A DNA stretch of 15,021 nucleotides. It comes from an uncultured Collinsella sp. GTDB taxonomy: Bacteria > Actinomycetota > Coriobacteriia > Coriobacteriales > Coriobacteriaceae. The notes below the pieces were generated by a model. That model had not been told where the DNA came from. It saw only the letters and a list, made by a program, of their open reading frames with translations, and made no database searches. The translations under genes were made by a program, and so were the position numbers. The stretch is from NCBI GenBank assembly GCA_938023085.1, contig CALHDP010000095.1, positions 1-15,021 of the forward strand, in the 5' to 3' direction. Of the stretch, positions 1 through 6,558 are shown piece by piece; positions within the stretch are counted from its first letter, which is position 1; each line of letters opens with the position of its first letter.

Positions 1-50
1 GTTTCAAACCGGGCTCGAACGAACATGCCTATTGACAATGGCTTTCTCAT

Positions 51-88
51 ATTAAAAATAGGGCAGAGTCGCTTGCGCAAGTCCGCCC
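51..88 (-). terminator. Intrinsic terminator of the Abi gene
   Basis: Read on the minus strand, a GGGCGGA / TCTGCCC stem (seven pairs, one G-U; plus-strand arms 61-67 and 82-88) encloses the self-complementary CTTGCGCAAG and is followed at once by TATTTTTAAT (51-60). It lies about 30 nt past the stop codon of the minus-strand gene ending at 120, as expected for its rho-independent terminator. A smaller AAAACC/GGTTTT hairpin at 91-107 lies between. Confidence 0.65.
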
Positions 89-119
89 CTAAAACCGTGA
101 AGGTTTTGCTATCTGCAGG

Positions 120-1082
120 CTATTCTACCAACCCGAGCGATTCTGTCAACCTGCGAAGGAACTCGAGCGCGGAGCGAGCTGCGGCGTCGGGCCCCTTGTC
201 GGGCAGCGCCTCGGTTTCGCCGTCGGCCCTGGCGAACATCTCGGCGAGCTCGGATGCGGCGCGCGAGCGCGAGGAGCCCTCGGGTACCAAGCCGGAGTGC
301 GCCACGAGCACGGTCGCGACCTCCTGCATGGCCGTATTCCCCATCCACTTCCTCCTGGTCGCCTTGGGAATTCCCACGGCGGCGACCCTTCGGGAGACGC
401 CGCTGGACGCCGAGCCCCGGGCGGCGCCCCTCTCGGCGAAGCAGTTGATCAGGCACGAGCCGTGCGCGGCGCAGTTGCGGACGGACTTCACGCGCTTGAG
501 GTCGTAGTGGGAGGCCTCGAGGCGCCTGTCGCCCCATCGCCTGGCGCAGAAGCGCACGAAGTCGATGAGGGTGCCGAACGAGGTGAGCTCAAGGAAGGCC
601 CAGGCAGGCATGTCGCCGGAGTACTTCGCGTAGAGGCTCGAGCTGTAGGGGCTGCGGCCGCTCATCTTGAGCTCGCGCAGGCGGTACTCCCTGTTTGCAG
701 TGGTAAGCGATGCCATGTAGTCGGCCACGATGGCGTAGCCGTCCTCTCCACGGTCCTCCATCTCGCGAAGCAGTGTCACCTTCTGGAAATGCTCGATGTC
801 GAGCGTCATGCCGAGCAGGGCGTGGCGCAGCTCCTGGTCGAGCGCCGCGAGCAGGCGCAGCTGGCCGAAGTCGAGGTCTACGTAGCGGCCGTCGCGCGGG
901 CCTCCCTCGTATTTCGAGAAGAGTTTGCGGTAGGATGCGAGCTTGAAGAAGTTGCACTTGTCGCGCAGGTAGTCCGCGGCCTCTTCCTCGGAACACAGTT
1001 CGAAGGCTACGCCCTTCTGCTTGAGGTGCTCTATCTGCTGCTCGATCGTGAGAATCGGCTTCCTATCGTGGGGTTCGGCCAT
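120..1082 (-). CDS. Abi_2 (AbiD/AbiF-type) abortive infection protein
   Basis: 320 aa. The N-terminal ~210 residues resemble the Abi_2/AbiD-AbiF family: a short N-terminal segment that starts with 'LTIEQQIEHLKQKG', then an alpha-helical body with the family-like 'NFFKLASYRKLF' stretch. R202-N-C-A-A-H207 matches the R-x4-H active-site motif of HEPN nucleases. Such proteins act in phage defence, probably by cleaving RNA once infection is sensed. The ATG at 1082 is preceded by AGGAG about 9 nt upstream. Residues ~220-320 form a charged, Ala/Arg/Glu-rich extension that I do not recognise. The gene is monocistronic: its own terminator lies downstream and a repeat element lies upstream. Family call fairly sure; phage specificity and trigger unknown. 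Confidence 0.8.
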   Translation of the reverse strand: MAEPHDRKPILTIEQQIEHLKQKGVAFELCSEEEAADYLRDKCNFFKLASYRKLFSKYEGGPRDGRYVDLDFGQLRLLAALDQELRHALLGMTLDIEHFQKVTLLREMEDRGEDGYAIVADYMASLTTANREYRLRELKMSGRSPYSSSLYAKYSGDMPAWAFLELTSFGTLIDFVRFCARRWGDRRLEASHYDLKRVKSVRNCAAHGSCLINCFAERGAARGSASSGVSRRVAAVGIPKATRRKWMGNTAMQEVATVLVAHSGLVPEGSSRSRAASELAEMFARADGETEALPDKGPDAAARSALEFLRRLTESLGLVE

Positions 1083-1155
1083 GCTCGGTCTCCTGTCATT
1101 GATTTGAGAATCCTATTCTACCAGCATGTTTGCCCTGAATCCTGAAGGCCCGTTC

Positions 1156-1576
1156 GCCAACTCATAAGCAAGCCACCTGAGACTACTCACTTTGTTCACG
1201 AATGGCGAAGACCTGCGACCTGGGGTTTTGCAAATGGCGCGCAAGCCACCCGCGTTAATTCACTTGCGATTGCAGCTGGCGGCTTGCGGGCAAAAGGGCG
1301 GTTGAGTTTCAAAACGGGCGTTTTCGGCGCAATCGAGCCTCCAAAGGCGGCCCGCCGCGCCCTTTGGGACAAAAACGAAAACTCAACGCTACTGAGTTCC
1401 AAAAAAGTTGTTGAAGTTGTCCCAGCTTTTGTCCCCGAAGCCGATGAAACGCGACATAGCGCTACCTGGCGACACCCGGTTCGAGACGGCGCCGAAAACT
1501 GGGCGCAACTGAAATGACGTGACGGCAGAACCAGGGCCATCGAGTGGGAGTAGGACGACAGGGTTCTGACCTGCGA
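1156..1576. repeat. Dispersed ~430-nt structured repeat, copy A
   Basis: This stretch aligns along nearly its whole length with 5905-6336. Identity is high but patchy: a 45-nt run ending in GATGAAACGCGAC (from about 1411 here) is identical in both, while other parts have drifted and carry indels. Internal structure: GCAAGCCACC occurs at 1168-1177 and 1241-1250 and can pair with GGCGGCTTGC at 1278-1287; TTGAGTTT (from about 1303) can pair with AAACTCAA near 1379-1386; CCAAAGG (from 1341) with CCTTTGG near 1361-1367; GGGACAAAA (1366-1374) with TTTTGTCCC (1427-1435). Short ORFs cross it on both strands, but homologous segments fall in different frames in the two copies. A structured RNA or a degenerate mobile element are the leading options. 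Confidence 0.7.
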
Positions 1577-1663
1577 TTTTGAGTGCCGCACTATGCCGTT
1601 GAGTTTCGTTTCGTACGAGAGTCATGACAAAGCCACCAGCGACGGAGATGAGTAAAAGCGATT

Positions 1664-1702
1664 AAAGAGCCTCCGTTCCCTGCGTTGGGACGGAGGCTCT
1701 TT
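1664..1702. terminator. Strong, roughly symmetric terminator hairpin
   Basis: A perfect 13-bp stem, AAAGAGCCTCCGT / ACGGAGGCTCTTT (arms 1664-1676 and 1690-1702), with a 13-nt loop. On the minus strand it lies ~57 nt past the ABC-F stop codon and probably ends the mef-msr transcript. On the plus strand it is followed by CTTTGCCGTTTT and could also stop transcripts leaving repeat copy A. The U-runs are broken on both sides. Confidence 0.75.
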
Positions 1703-1758
1703 CTTTGCCGTTTTACTCCCTTGTCTCCGTTCGGGGATTATTTCCTGCTCATTTAGGG

Positions 1759-3228
1759 CTATTCGCGCTGAAAGATTTTGACTAGCTTGGTGTCCTTTAT
1801 TTCGTAGACAATGTCTGCGACGTTCTCGACCAGCCTCTTATCGTGGGAGACGAACACTATCGTTCCGGCATAGGCGCTCATCATCCGCTCGAGGGCTTCG
1901 GCGCTCTTGATGTCCAGGTAATTTCCAGGCTCGTCCATGAGCAAGATGTTGTATCTGCCCAGCAGCATCTTCGCGAGTAGCAGCTTGATGACTTCGCCTC
2001 CCGAGAGAACGCCAACGTCCTTTGTCAGGTCGCGCGGTCCGATTCCCATAGAGGCGAGGATGCCTCGAATTTCGGTCATGCTGTACTCGCAACCATTCTG
2101 CATGAACGAGATCACAGACTGGCGGGCGTCGAACTTGTAACCTGTCTGTTCGAAGTAGCCGATCTCTGCTTTGGGAGAGATGTTGATACCGTCGGCGCGT
2201 CGAACGATTGCCTTCAGCAGGCTGGTCTTTCCTGTGCCGTTGCCACCGGTGATGGCCACTTTTGCACCGAGCGGTATCTCGAATTTCGCGTGGTCATAGA
2301 GCACGCAGTTGCCGAAGCTCAAGCTGAAATCATCTGCCGAGATGGGAAATTTGCTGTGCAGTTCCAGGGCCTTGCTCTGGCGGAAGCGCACGGCGCGAAT
2401 GCTATCTGGGGCCTCGATCCCTTCGAGCGCTTCGAGGCGCTTCTCCATGTTCTTAGCTGCCTGATGCATTTTCTTCTGCTTGGTGCCGGTTGTTTTCTGA
2501 TGCCCCAAGCGACCTGCATACTCGTTGCTTTTTTTCGCACCCTTCCGCTTGGCGTCGACCTGCCGTGCTTTTTTCCGCTGTTTTTCGATGGCGGCTTCGA
2601 GGCGATCGCGCTCGCGCATCGCCTCTTCGTATCGAGTCGCCTGAGCTTTGCGCTCTTCTTCTTTCTGTCGCAGATAGTCGGAGTAGTCACCCCAGAATTC
2701 GGAAATACCGCCGTCTTTGAGCTCCCAGATCTTGTCTACCACCTGGTCGAGAAAATGACGGTCATGGCTCACGATGAGCAGGGCCCCATCAAATGCCTTG
2801 AGTTGTCCGACGAGAAGGCGGATGCCGTCTTGGTCGAGGTGGCTCGTAGGCTCGTCGGCGAAGATCGCGCTTGCATGCTGGGAGAGCGCAGAGGCAATCT
2901 TGGCGCGTGTTTCCTCCCCGCCGCTCATCGTCTCCTGCGCCACTTCGGCGACGTTGAGACGGGAGAGCATCTCGCCGTTGTCCTGAGCCGCATCAAGGTC
3001 GAGTTCGTCGAGCTGGCCGATGAGGGCAATGCTGCCGAAGCGCCTGACGTCGGCGTCCGCAATGGTTAGATTGCCGCTCAGGATTTTTAGCAGGCTGGTT
3101 TTGCCTGCACCGTTGTCTCCTACCAAGCCGATGCGATCGTAGGGGTAGATTTCCAATTCTTCGATGTCCAGAATATCGCGGCCGGCATATTCCAAAAAGA
3201 TGTCTTTAGCTTTGACTATGAGTTCCAT
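1759..3228 (-). CDS. msrD: Msr(D)/Mel-family ABC-F ribosomal protection protein
   Basis: 489 aa from the ATG at 3228, which has AGGTGG 8 nt upstream; Msr(D) is about 487 aa. The frame stays open to 3657, but the extension has no similarity and overlaps mef. ABC-F layout: Walker A GDNGAGKT (37-44), signature MSGGEET, Walker B ADEPTSHLD, a long basic coiled linker holding GRLGHQK, a second Walker A GGNGTGKT, signature LSGGEVIKL, Walker B LMDEPGNYLD (Gly where Ser/Thr is usual), and VSHD switches in both halves. There are no membrane segments. Family members bind the ribosomal E site and displace macrolides. As I recall Mel, similarity runs the whole length ('MELI.KAKDI', 'WELKDG', 'YSDYLRQKEEERK'), but the protein is clearly diverged. 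It lies 260 nt downstream of the mef-like gene, in the mef-then-msr order of Mega elements. Confidence 0.88.
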   Translation of the reverse strand: MELIVKAKDIFLEYAGRDILDIEELEIYPYDRIGLVGDNGAGKTSLLKILSGNLTIADADVRRFGSIALIGQLDELDLDAAQDNGEMLSRLNVAEVAQETMSGGEETRAKIASALSQHASAIFADEPTSHLDQDGIRLLVGQLKAFDGALLIVSHDRHFLDQVVDKIWELKDGGISEFWGDYSDYLRQKEEERKAQATRYEEAMRERDRLEAAIEKQRKKARQVDAKRKGAKKSNEYAGRLGHQKTTGTKQKKMHQAAKNMEKRLEALEGIEAPDSIRAVRFRQSKALELHSKFPISADDFSLSFGNCVLYDHAKFEIPLGAKVAITGGNGTGKTSLLKAIVRRADGINISPKAEIGYFEQTGYKFDARQSVISFMQNGCEYSMTEIRGILASMGIGPRDLTKDVGVLSGGEVIKLLLAKMLLGRYNILLMDEPGNYLDIKSAEALERMMSAYAGTIVFVSHDKRLVENVADIVYEIKDTKLVKIFQRE

Positions 3229-3319
3229 AAGTTGAACCACCTTTTGTGTATTGTCGTTTTCTGGAAGCGCAGCCATGCCAATAAAGAATCGTTCACGTCG
3301 ATTTTTCGCCTTTGCCCGA

Positions 3320-3358
3320 TTGCCGGCGTGAGCGTTTTGGCCTTGCGCAAGCCGGCAA
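3320..3358 (-). promoter_or_regulatory. Hairpin in the mef-msr intergenic region
   Basis: An 8-bp perfect inverted repeat, TTGCCGGC / GCCGGCAA (arms 3320-3327 and 3351-3358, 23-nt loop), sits in the 260-nt untranslated spacer between the mef stop (3489) and the msr start (3228). In characterised mef-msr(D) operons this spacer carries attenuation control, so a regulatory RNA structure is plausible. No U-run follows it on the minus strand, so it is not a classical terminator. Confidence 0.35.
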
Positions 3359-3488
3359 ATCCGAAAATGATAGTTGGCGGCGAATAAGGAGCGCGATGTG
3401 GGATGTCGGCGCAATACCTCGTCGTCGCAAGGGCTTGAAGGCTGACGCGTGAACCGATGGCTGCCGCCTCTTTTTTCGAATGCTTGGG

Positions 3489-4775
3489 CTATTGAATCTG
3501 CCCGGAATCTTTTTTCCCCACGTTTCGGACGCTTGGAGCGAGAAGCATCGCCAACGCAAGCAGTGTCATGGTCGCTCCAGAACCGACGAACCACAACGGA
3601 GCTCCGAGCAGGTCCGCAAAAACGGAGGGGGCTGCGAGGCCCATGGGCATGGCCCACGCCATAATGGTTCCATAGAGACCAAAAACGCGGCCTAGGTACT
3701 CAGGAGGTATCTGCTCCTGCATAAGGGCAGTCTGGGTTCCCGCGTACAGCGGGGAGCATGCGCCCATAAGAAAGCTCGCCGGTAGGAAAGCGGCGAACAG
3801 CGACGGGCCGAGCAATCCGGATGCGATTGCGACGACGCCGAAGCCGGCGATCGCGGCGACCATGGTGAGCGACCTATTGCGGAACCCTCCCGTGGCCGCC
3901 AAAATGCCGGACCCAGCCAGCATGCCTGCGGAGAAAAGGACCTCCACCAAAGCAGCATCCCCCGTGCTACCGCCAAAATGTCCCAAGGTCATTATTGGGA
4001 ACAATGCCGCGAGTGGGGAGAACGCGAAAGCGAAGACGAACCCGCACCAAAGAAGGGCGAACAGCCCCCTGTATCCCCTGATCAGCTTGTAGCCGTCCGA
4101 AATCTCAGAGAAAAGTTCTCGAACTTTATTGGAAAAGGACGAGCTGCGGTCGGCTTCGTCGAGTCCTCCTGCGTCTATCTGAGCGGCGAGGACAGCTAGA
4201 GAAGCGAAAAGCGCCCCCAGCACGTCGAGGGCAATCATGGCGGTAATGCCCGCCACAGGATAAATCACTGCCGCGAGCGCGGCGCCAAGAATGTATCCGG
4301 CGGACTGAATCGCTTGCATCACTCCCGATAGGCGAACGAGATGCTCTGGCGGGGCGAGATGGGGCGTGAGGGATTGGGAGGCCGGCGTGTAGAACGAAGT
4401 GCCAGCTGCGCGGAGAAACAGGGCGATGAGTATTGACCACGCAGGTAAGCTGCCGGCCAACGAGGCAATCGCCAAGGCGGCGCCCACCGCGGCAACGAAG
4501 AGGTCGGCGCCGATGAGAACACGTTTCAAAGGCAGTCTGTCGACAACGGCGCCCGCAAGGACTCCGAACAAAGCAATCGGCAGAAAGCCTGCTAACGATG
4601 CCAGGGAGAGGAGGGAAGATGATCCTGTCGTGAGGGCGATATGCCAAATGAGACCCATTTGGAGAATCGAGCTCGTCAATGTCGACACGAGCTCCCCGCC
4701 CCATACGAAACAAATCTTAAATTGCCATGAATGGCACAGCGAAACAGACCTGCGCCGAGAGGTTTCAAACATCAT
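3489..4775 (-). CDS. mef: Mef-family MFS macrolide efflux transporter
   Basis: About 428 aa, 12 predicted membrane helices. It resembles Mef(A)/Mef(E) from the first helix ('WGGELVSTLTSSILQM') through 'LAGFLPIALFGVLAGAVVDR', the 'LIGADL' loop, 'FLRAAGTSFYTPA', 'IALDVLGALFASLAV' and the late 'ALMQEQIPPEYLGRVFGL' block. Mef proteins are proton-driven exporters of 14- and 15-membered macrolides. The frame can begin with a TTG at 4805 but has no SD there. The paired ATGs at 4775/4772 follow a weak GGA about 7 nt upstream and are preferred. The weak SD contrasts with the strong one on the leader ORF just upstream. Co-transcribed with the msr-like ABC-F gene downstream. Substrate range of this diverged homologue is not shown by sequence. 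Confidence 0.85.
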   Translation of the reverse strand: MMFETSRRRSVSLCHSWQFKICFVWGGELVSTLTSSILQMGLIWHIALTTGSSSLLSLASLAGFLPIALFGVLAGAVVDRLPLKRVLIGADLFVAAVGAALAIASLAGSLPAWSILIALFLRAAGTSFYTPASQSLTPHLAPPEHLVRLSGVMQAIQSAGYILGAALAAVIYPVAGITAMIALDVLGALFASLAVLAAQIDAGGLDEADRSSSFSNKVRELFSEISDGYKLIRGYRGLFALLWCGFVFAFAFSPLAALFPIMTLGHFGGSTGDAALVEVLFSAGMLAGSGILAATGGFRNRSLTMVAAIAGFGVVAIASGLLGPSLFAAFLPASFLMGACSPLYAGTQTALMQEQIPPEYLGRVFGLYGTIMAWAMPMGLAAPSVFADLLGAPLWFVGSGATMTLLALAMLLAPSVRNVGKKDSGQIQ

Positions 4776-4811
4776 GGTTATGTCCAATCGTGGAATGGCG
4801 TGCAAAACAGC

Positions 4812-4844
4812 GCGACGCCATAACAGCGCCGCTTTTTAGGCGCT
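4812..4844 (-). promoter_or_regulatory. Mutually exclusive hairpins after the mef leader ORF
   Basis: On the minus strand AGCGCC (last leader codons, plus 4839-4844) pairs perfectly with GGCGCT (4825-4830), enclosing the leader stop codon in the loop. The same segment, as GCGGCGC (4826-4832), can instead pair with GCGTCGC (4812-4818; seven pairs, one G-U), followed by GCTGTTTTGC. Two alternative folds overlapping a short ORF are typical of attenuators. Which one is the off state cannot be decided by eye. Confidence 0.45.
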
Positions 4845-4871
4845 CATCCACGTGCGGAAAAGACCAACCAC
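4836..4871 (-). CDS. Putative mef leader peptide, 11 aa (MVGLFRTWMSA)
   Basis: On the minus strand AAGGAGG (4878-4884) stands exactly 6 nt before a GTG at 4871, opening an 11-codon ORF that ends at TAA (4836-4838). It lies in the mef 5' UTR about 40 nt after the -10 element and 60 nt before mef. Its SD is far better than that of mef. Macrolide-inducible genes (ermC, mefA, msrD) carry such leaders, on which drug-bound ribosomes stall. The peptide does not match a leader I know and lacks the Arg/Lys-x-Arg/Lys stall motif, so the assignment rests on position, SD and adjacent hairpins. Confidence 0.5.
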   Translation of the reverse strand: MVGLFRTWMSA

Positions 4872-4911
4872 GACACCCCTCCTTCGCTGACTCAGTTCGG
4901 CAGACCACGCA

Positions 4912-4941
4912 ATTATAAGGAGGCTGAAGCTCGTTTGTCAA
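4912..4941 (-). promoter_or_regulatory. Near-consensus housekeeping promoter of mef-msr
   Basis: On the minus strand TTGACA (4936-4941) and TATAAT (4912-4917) are both exact consensus hexamers, separated by 18 bp. Transcription would start around 4905 and leave a ~130-nt leader before mef, holding the short ORF and hairpins. A constitutively strong promoter followed by a long structured leader fits control after initiation. Confidence 0.8.
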
Positions 4942-4969
4942 GGATTGCCTGTCGGCAAGGACAATCCTT
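4940..4969. promoter_or_regulatory. Inverted repeat overlapping the mef -35 box
   Basis: AAGGATTG (4940-4947) and CAATCCTT (4962-4969) form a perfect 8-bp inverted repeat with half-sites 22 bp apart, about two helical turns. It overlaps the outer edge of the TTGACA box. It could be an operator for a dimeric regulator, or a hairpin left from a neighbouring unit. No regulator gene lies beside it. Confidence 0.35.
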
Positions 4970-5028
4970 TCTGGCCATTCGATCCCTTTTGTATCTTTGG
5001 TTGCATAGGTGACCCGCCAGGGCTATTA

Positions 5029-5142
5029 CGCGTGGAAGAGGCGCCTGCCGAGCTGGCCGATGAGGCGCTGAAGATGGCCCTGGTCAGGCGAAACGATCCC
5101 AAGGGATGCGTACATCATTCGGATAGTAAGAATGTTGCCAGC
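5029..5142 (+). pseudogene. IS3-type transposase (OrfB) remnant
   Basis: One frame reads 'ELADEALKMALVRRNDP' followed by 'GCVHHSD' and then decays. The spacing of 'DALxMAxxRR' to 'HHSD' matches the integrase core of IS3-family transposases around the second catalytic Asp, where the intact protein continues 'RGSQY'. Here that continuation is lost ('SKNVAS'), and neither the first Asp nor the final Glu region is visible. It is a short decayed scrap with no start codon or terminal repeats, evidence of an old insertion. Confidence 0.5.
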
Positions 5143-5179
5143 AGGTTTTGCGGCAACCGCAAAGGAGCCGTATCCTGCA

Positions 5180-5567
5180 GCTGGAATCACGTTGCAGCAT
5201 CCTGACCCGCATTCCGATTGGCGGACGGCCCGCTTCGGCATCCTGACCAGCACAGCGATCGAGCCTTGTCATTCCTTGGATATGCCGGTTGCCCGGGGCG
5301 GTCCCGACGGAGGCCCTCGCCTCCCCGGTCCGTGACCCAAGAAGGGCAAGCATGCTGATCTGCATGGCTGGTTCCTCCTTTATGTAGACGACCGTGCAAA
5401 GAAGGGACAACCGAGGAGGCAGGTTACTGATGCGGGCTCCCGCACGCCCATGACTACCCGACGGGCTGTTTTTCATCTCCGATGCCCGCATTGCAGCATG
5501 AACGAATGTGCCTCGACATCTCTGCTGGCATGGTACGACTGGGATCGCTCCTCGACGCATCCTTGCG
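5180..5567. other. Degenerate intergenic stretch, nothing clear
   Basis: No convincing gene. On the minus strand an AAGGAGG stands 8 nt before an ATG near 5365 opening 'MQISMLALLGS', but the frame soon becomes antisense to the transposase remnant and has no recognisable domain. It may be the intact start of a deleted gene. Several short G/C-rich inverted repeats are present (for example GGAGGC/GCCTCC near 5310). Confidence 0.4.
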
Positions 5568-5777
5568 CATACTGCCTTCCAGGTTTCGAAACCGGGAAGG
5601 AGAGTGTATGTGAGCGACGATATCGGCGCCGATTCGACGCTCGAGAGGGAGATTGCGCCGATTCTATCCATCGGGGATGCATTCCCGAAGATTCTCATCA
5701 CTCGCACGAGGCATGAGCCCCATACCCGGGAGGGCGTGCTCGTGCTGAATTTCGCGAGGTGGCTGCTTGGCGGGTAG
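5568..5777 (+). pseudogene. C-terminal remnant of a DUF4143-type AAA ATPase
   Basis: The frame ending at the TAG at 5775-5777 reads 'GRRVYVSDD', 'LEREIAPILSIGDAFPKILI', then 'REGVLVLNFARWLLGG'. This order (a YV strand, an ER-x-F/I-x-P-L helix, a DxFPK-I/V-I strand, 'EGI-x-V-x-x-x-x-x-L' and a terminal WLL) is the C-terminal end of the common bacterial DUF4143 ATPases. The AAA domain is missing: upstream sequence in all frames is unrelated. It has no start codon or ribosome site of its own. Confidence 0.6.
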
Positions 5778-5904
5778 GGTTCTGAACGTCGCATTGGGAT
5801 ATCGCGCGACAGGGCACGCAGGGCTGTTTGTGCCCGCACGGGAAACGCTGTCGCCATGCGGGCGGCCTGTCGTGTCCGATTAGCCTTTTGCTAAACAGGC
5901 TTAC

Positions 5905-6336
5905 GCCAACTCATGGGCAAGCCACCTGAGACTATTCACTTTGCTTATCGTTGACAAAGACCTGTGGCCTGCGGTTTTGTGAACGGCTCGTAAGCCACCC
6001 GCGTCGACTCACTTACCGTTGAAGCTGGTGGCTTGCAGGCTCAAAGGCGGTTGAGTTTCAAAACGGGCGTTTTCGGCGATATCGAGCCTCCAAAGGCGGC
6101 TCTCCGTGCCCCTTGGGACATAAATAAAAACTCAATACTCTGAGTTTGAAAATGGTTTTTGAAGTTGTCCCAGCTTTTGTCCCCGAAGCCGATGAAACGC
6201 GACGTCGCGTCATTCAGCGGCACTCACTTCGAGATGCCGCCGAAAACTGGGTGTAACTGGAGTGACGAGACGGCAAAACTATAACCACCGAGTGGGAATA
6301 AACGATATTCGTTGATTTCAAGCCTCTGACCTGCGA
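5905..6336. repeat. Dispersed ~430-nt structured repeat, copy B
   Basis: Second copy of the element at 1156-1576, in the same orientation. The 10-nt arm GCAAGCCACC (5917-5926) is a perfect inverted repeat of GGTGGCTTGC (6027-6036). The second direct copy (5990-5999) is GTAAGCCACC and still pairs through one G-U. AAACTCA/TGAGTTT forms a 7-bp hairpin near 6128-6147. A 45-nt run (about 6159-6203) is identical to copy A. A minus-strand ORF of 60 codons (6041-6223, 'SRFIGFGDKSWDNF') crosses it, but in copy A the corresponding halves lie in different frames, so coding is doubtful. The right end runs straight into a terminator hairpin. Confidence 0.7.
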
Positions 6337-6361
6337 AAACAGGTCGGGGGCTTCTTATTTT
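6320..6361 (+). terminator. Intrinsic terminator at the end of repeat copy B
   Basis: AAGCC and GACCTG pair with CAGGTC and GGCTT (6320-6353; the two stems are separated by a small internal loop, tetraloop-like GCGAAAA apex), followed by CTTATTTT. It sits exactly at the right boundary of copy B. Copy A keeps the left arm (TCTGACCTGCGA) but not the right arm, having a separate hairpin at 1664-1702 instead. There is no intact plus-strand gene upstream, so it would terminate a transcript of the repeat itself. Confidence 0.65.
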
Positions 6362-6395
6362 GCAACCTCTGTGCAACCTTTGCGGTTTCGCGCCC

Positions 6396-6424
6396 CGTGA
6401 ACAGGGGACGTAGCGCTGTTCACG
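6396..6424. repeat. Perfect inverted repeat CGTGAACA-N13-TGTTCACG
   Basis: Arms 6396-6403 and 6417-6424 are perfectly complementary. It lies in non-coding sequence between the repeat-B terminator and the small minus-strand ORF. No U-run follows on either strand. It could be an orphan operator. Just before it, GCAACCT occurs twice (6362-6379). Confidence 0.3.
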
Positions 6425-6558
6425 TCTGGGCCCATGTCGGCACCGATCAATGCCCGCGCTGCTTCTGCTTGCGCTTCAGCTTCCGCTGCTCGAAGCACGT
6501 CGCCCGGGGTTCCTCGCCAGAGGAGAACCGACCGTTCCTTGCGAAACCGCGAGACCAG

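Noticed and set aside
1196..1591. Minus-strand 131-codon ORF inside repeat copy A
   Set aside because: The same segments in copy B fall in a different frame arrangement, no SD or domain is seen, and conservation follows nucleotides rather than one reading frame.
3229..3309. GTG-started 26-codon frame overlapping the msr start as a leader peptide
   Set aside because: The nearest SD-like AAAGG is about 12 nt away and the peptide shows no known stall motif; chance is as likely.
3229..3657. Upstream extension of the ABC-F frame
   Set aside because: No similarity to the family, overlaps the end of mef in another frame, and the ATG at 3228 has a good SD and gives the usual Msr(D) length.
5084..5857. 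257-codon minus-strand open frame
   Set aside because: Antisense to the ATPase and transposase remnants, with Arg/Ser/Pro-rich sequence and no recognisable domain.
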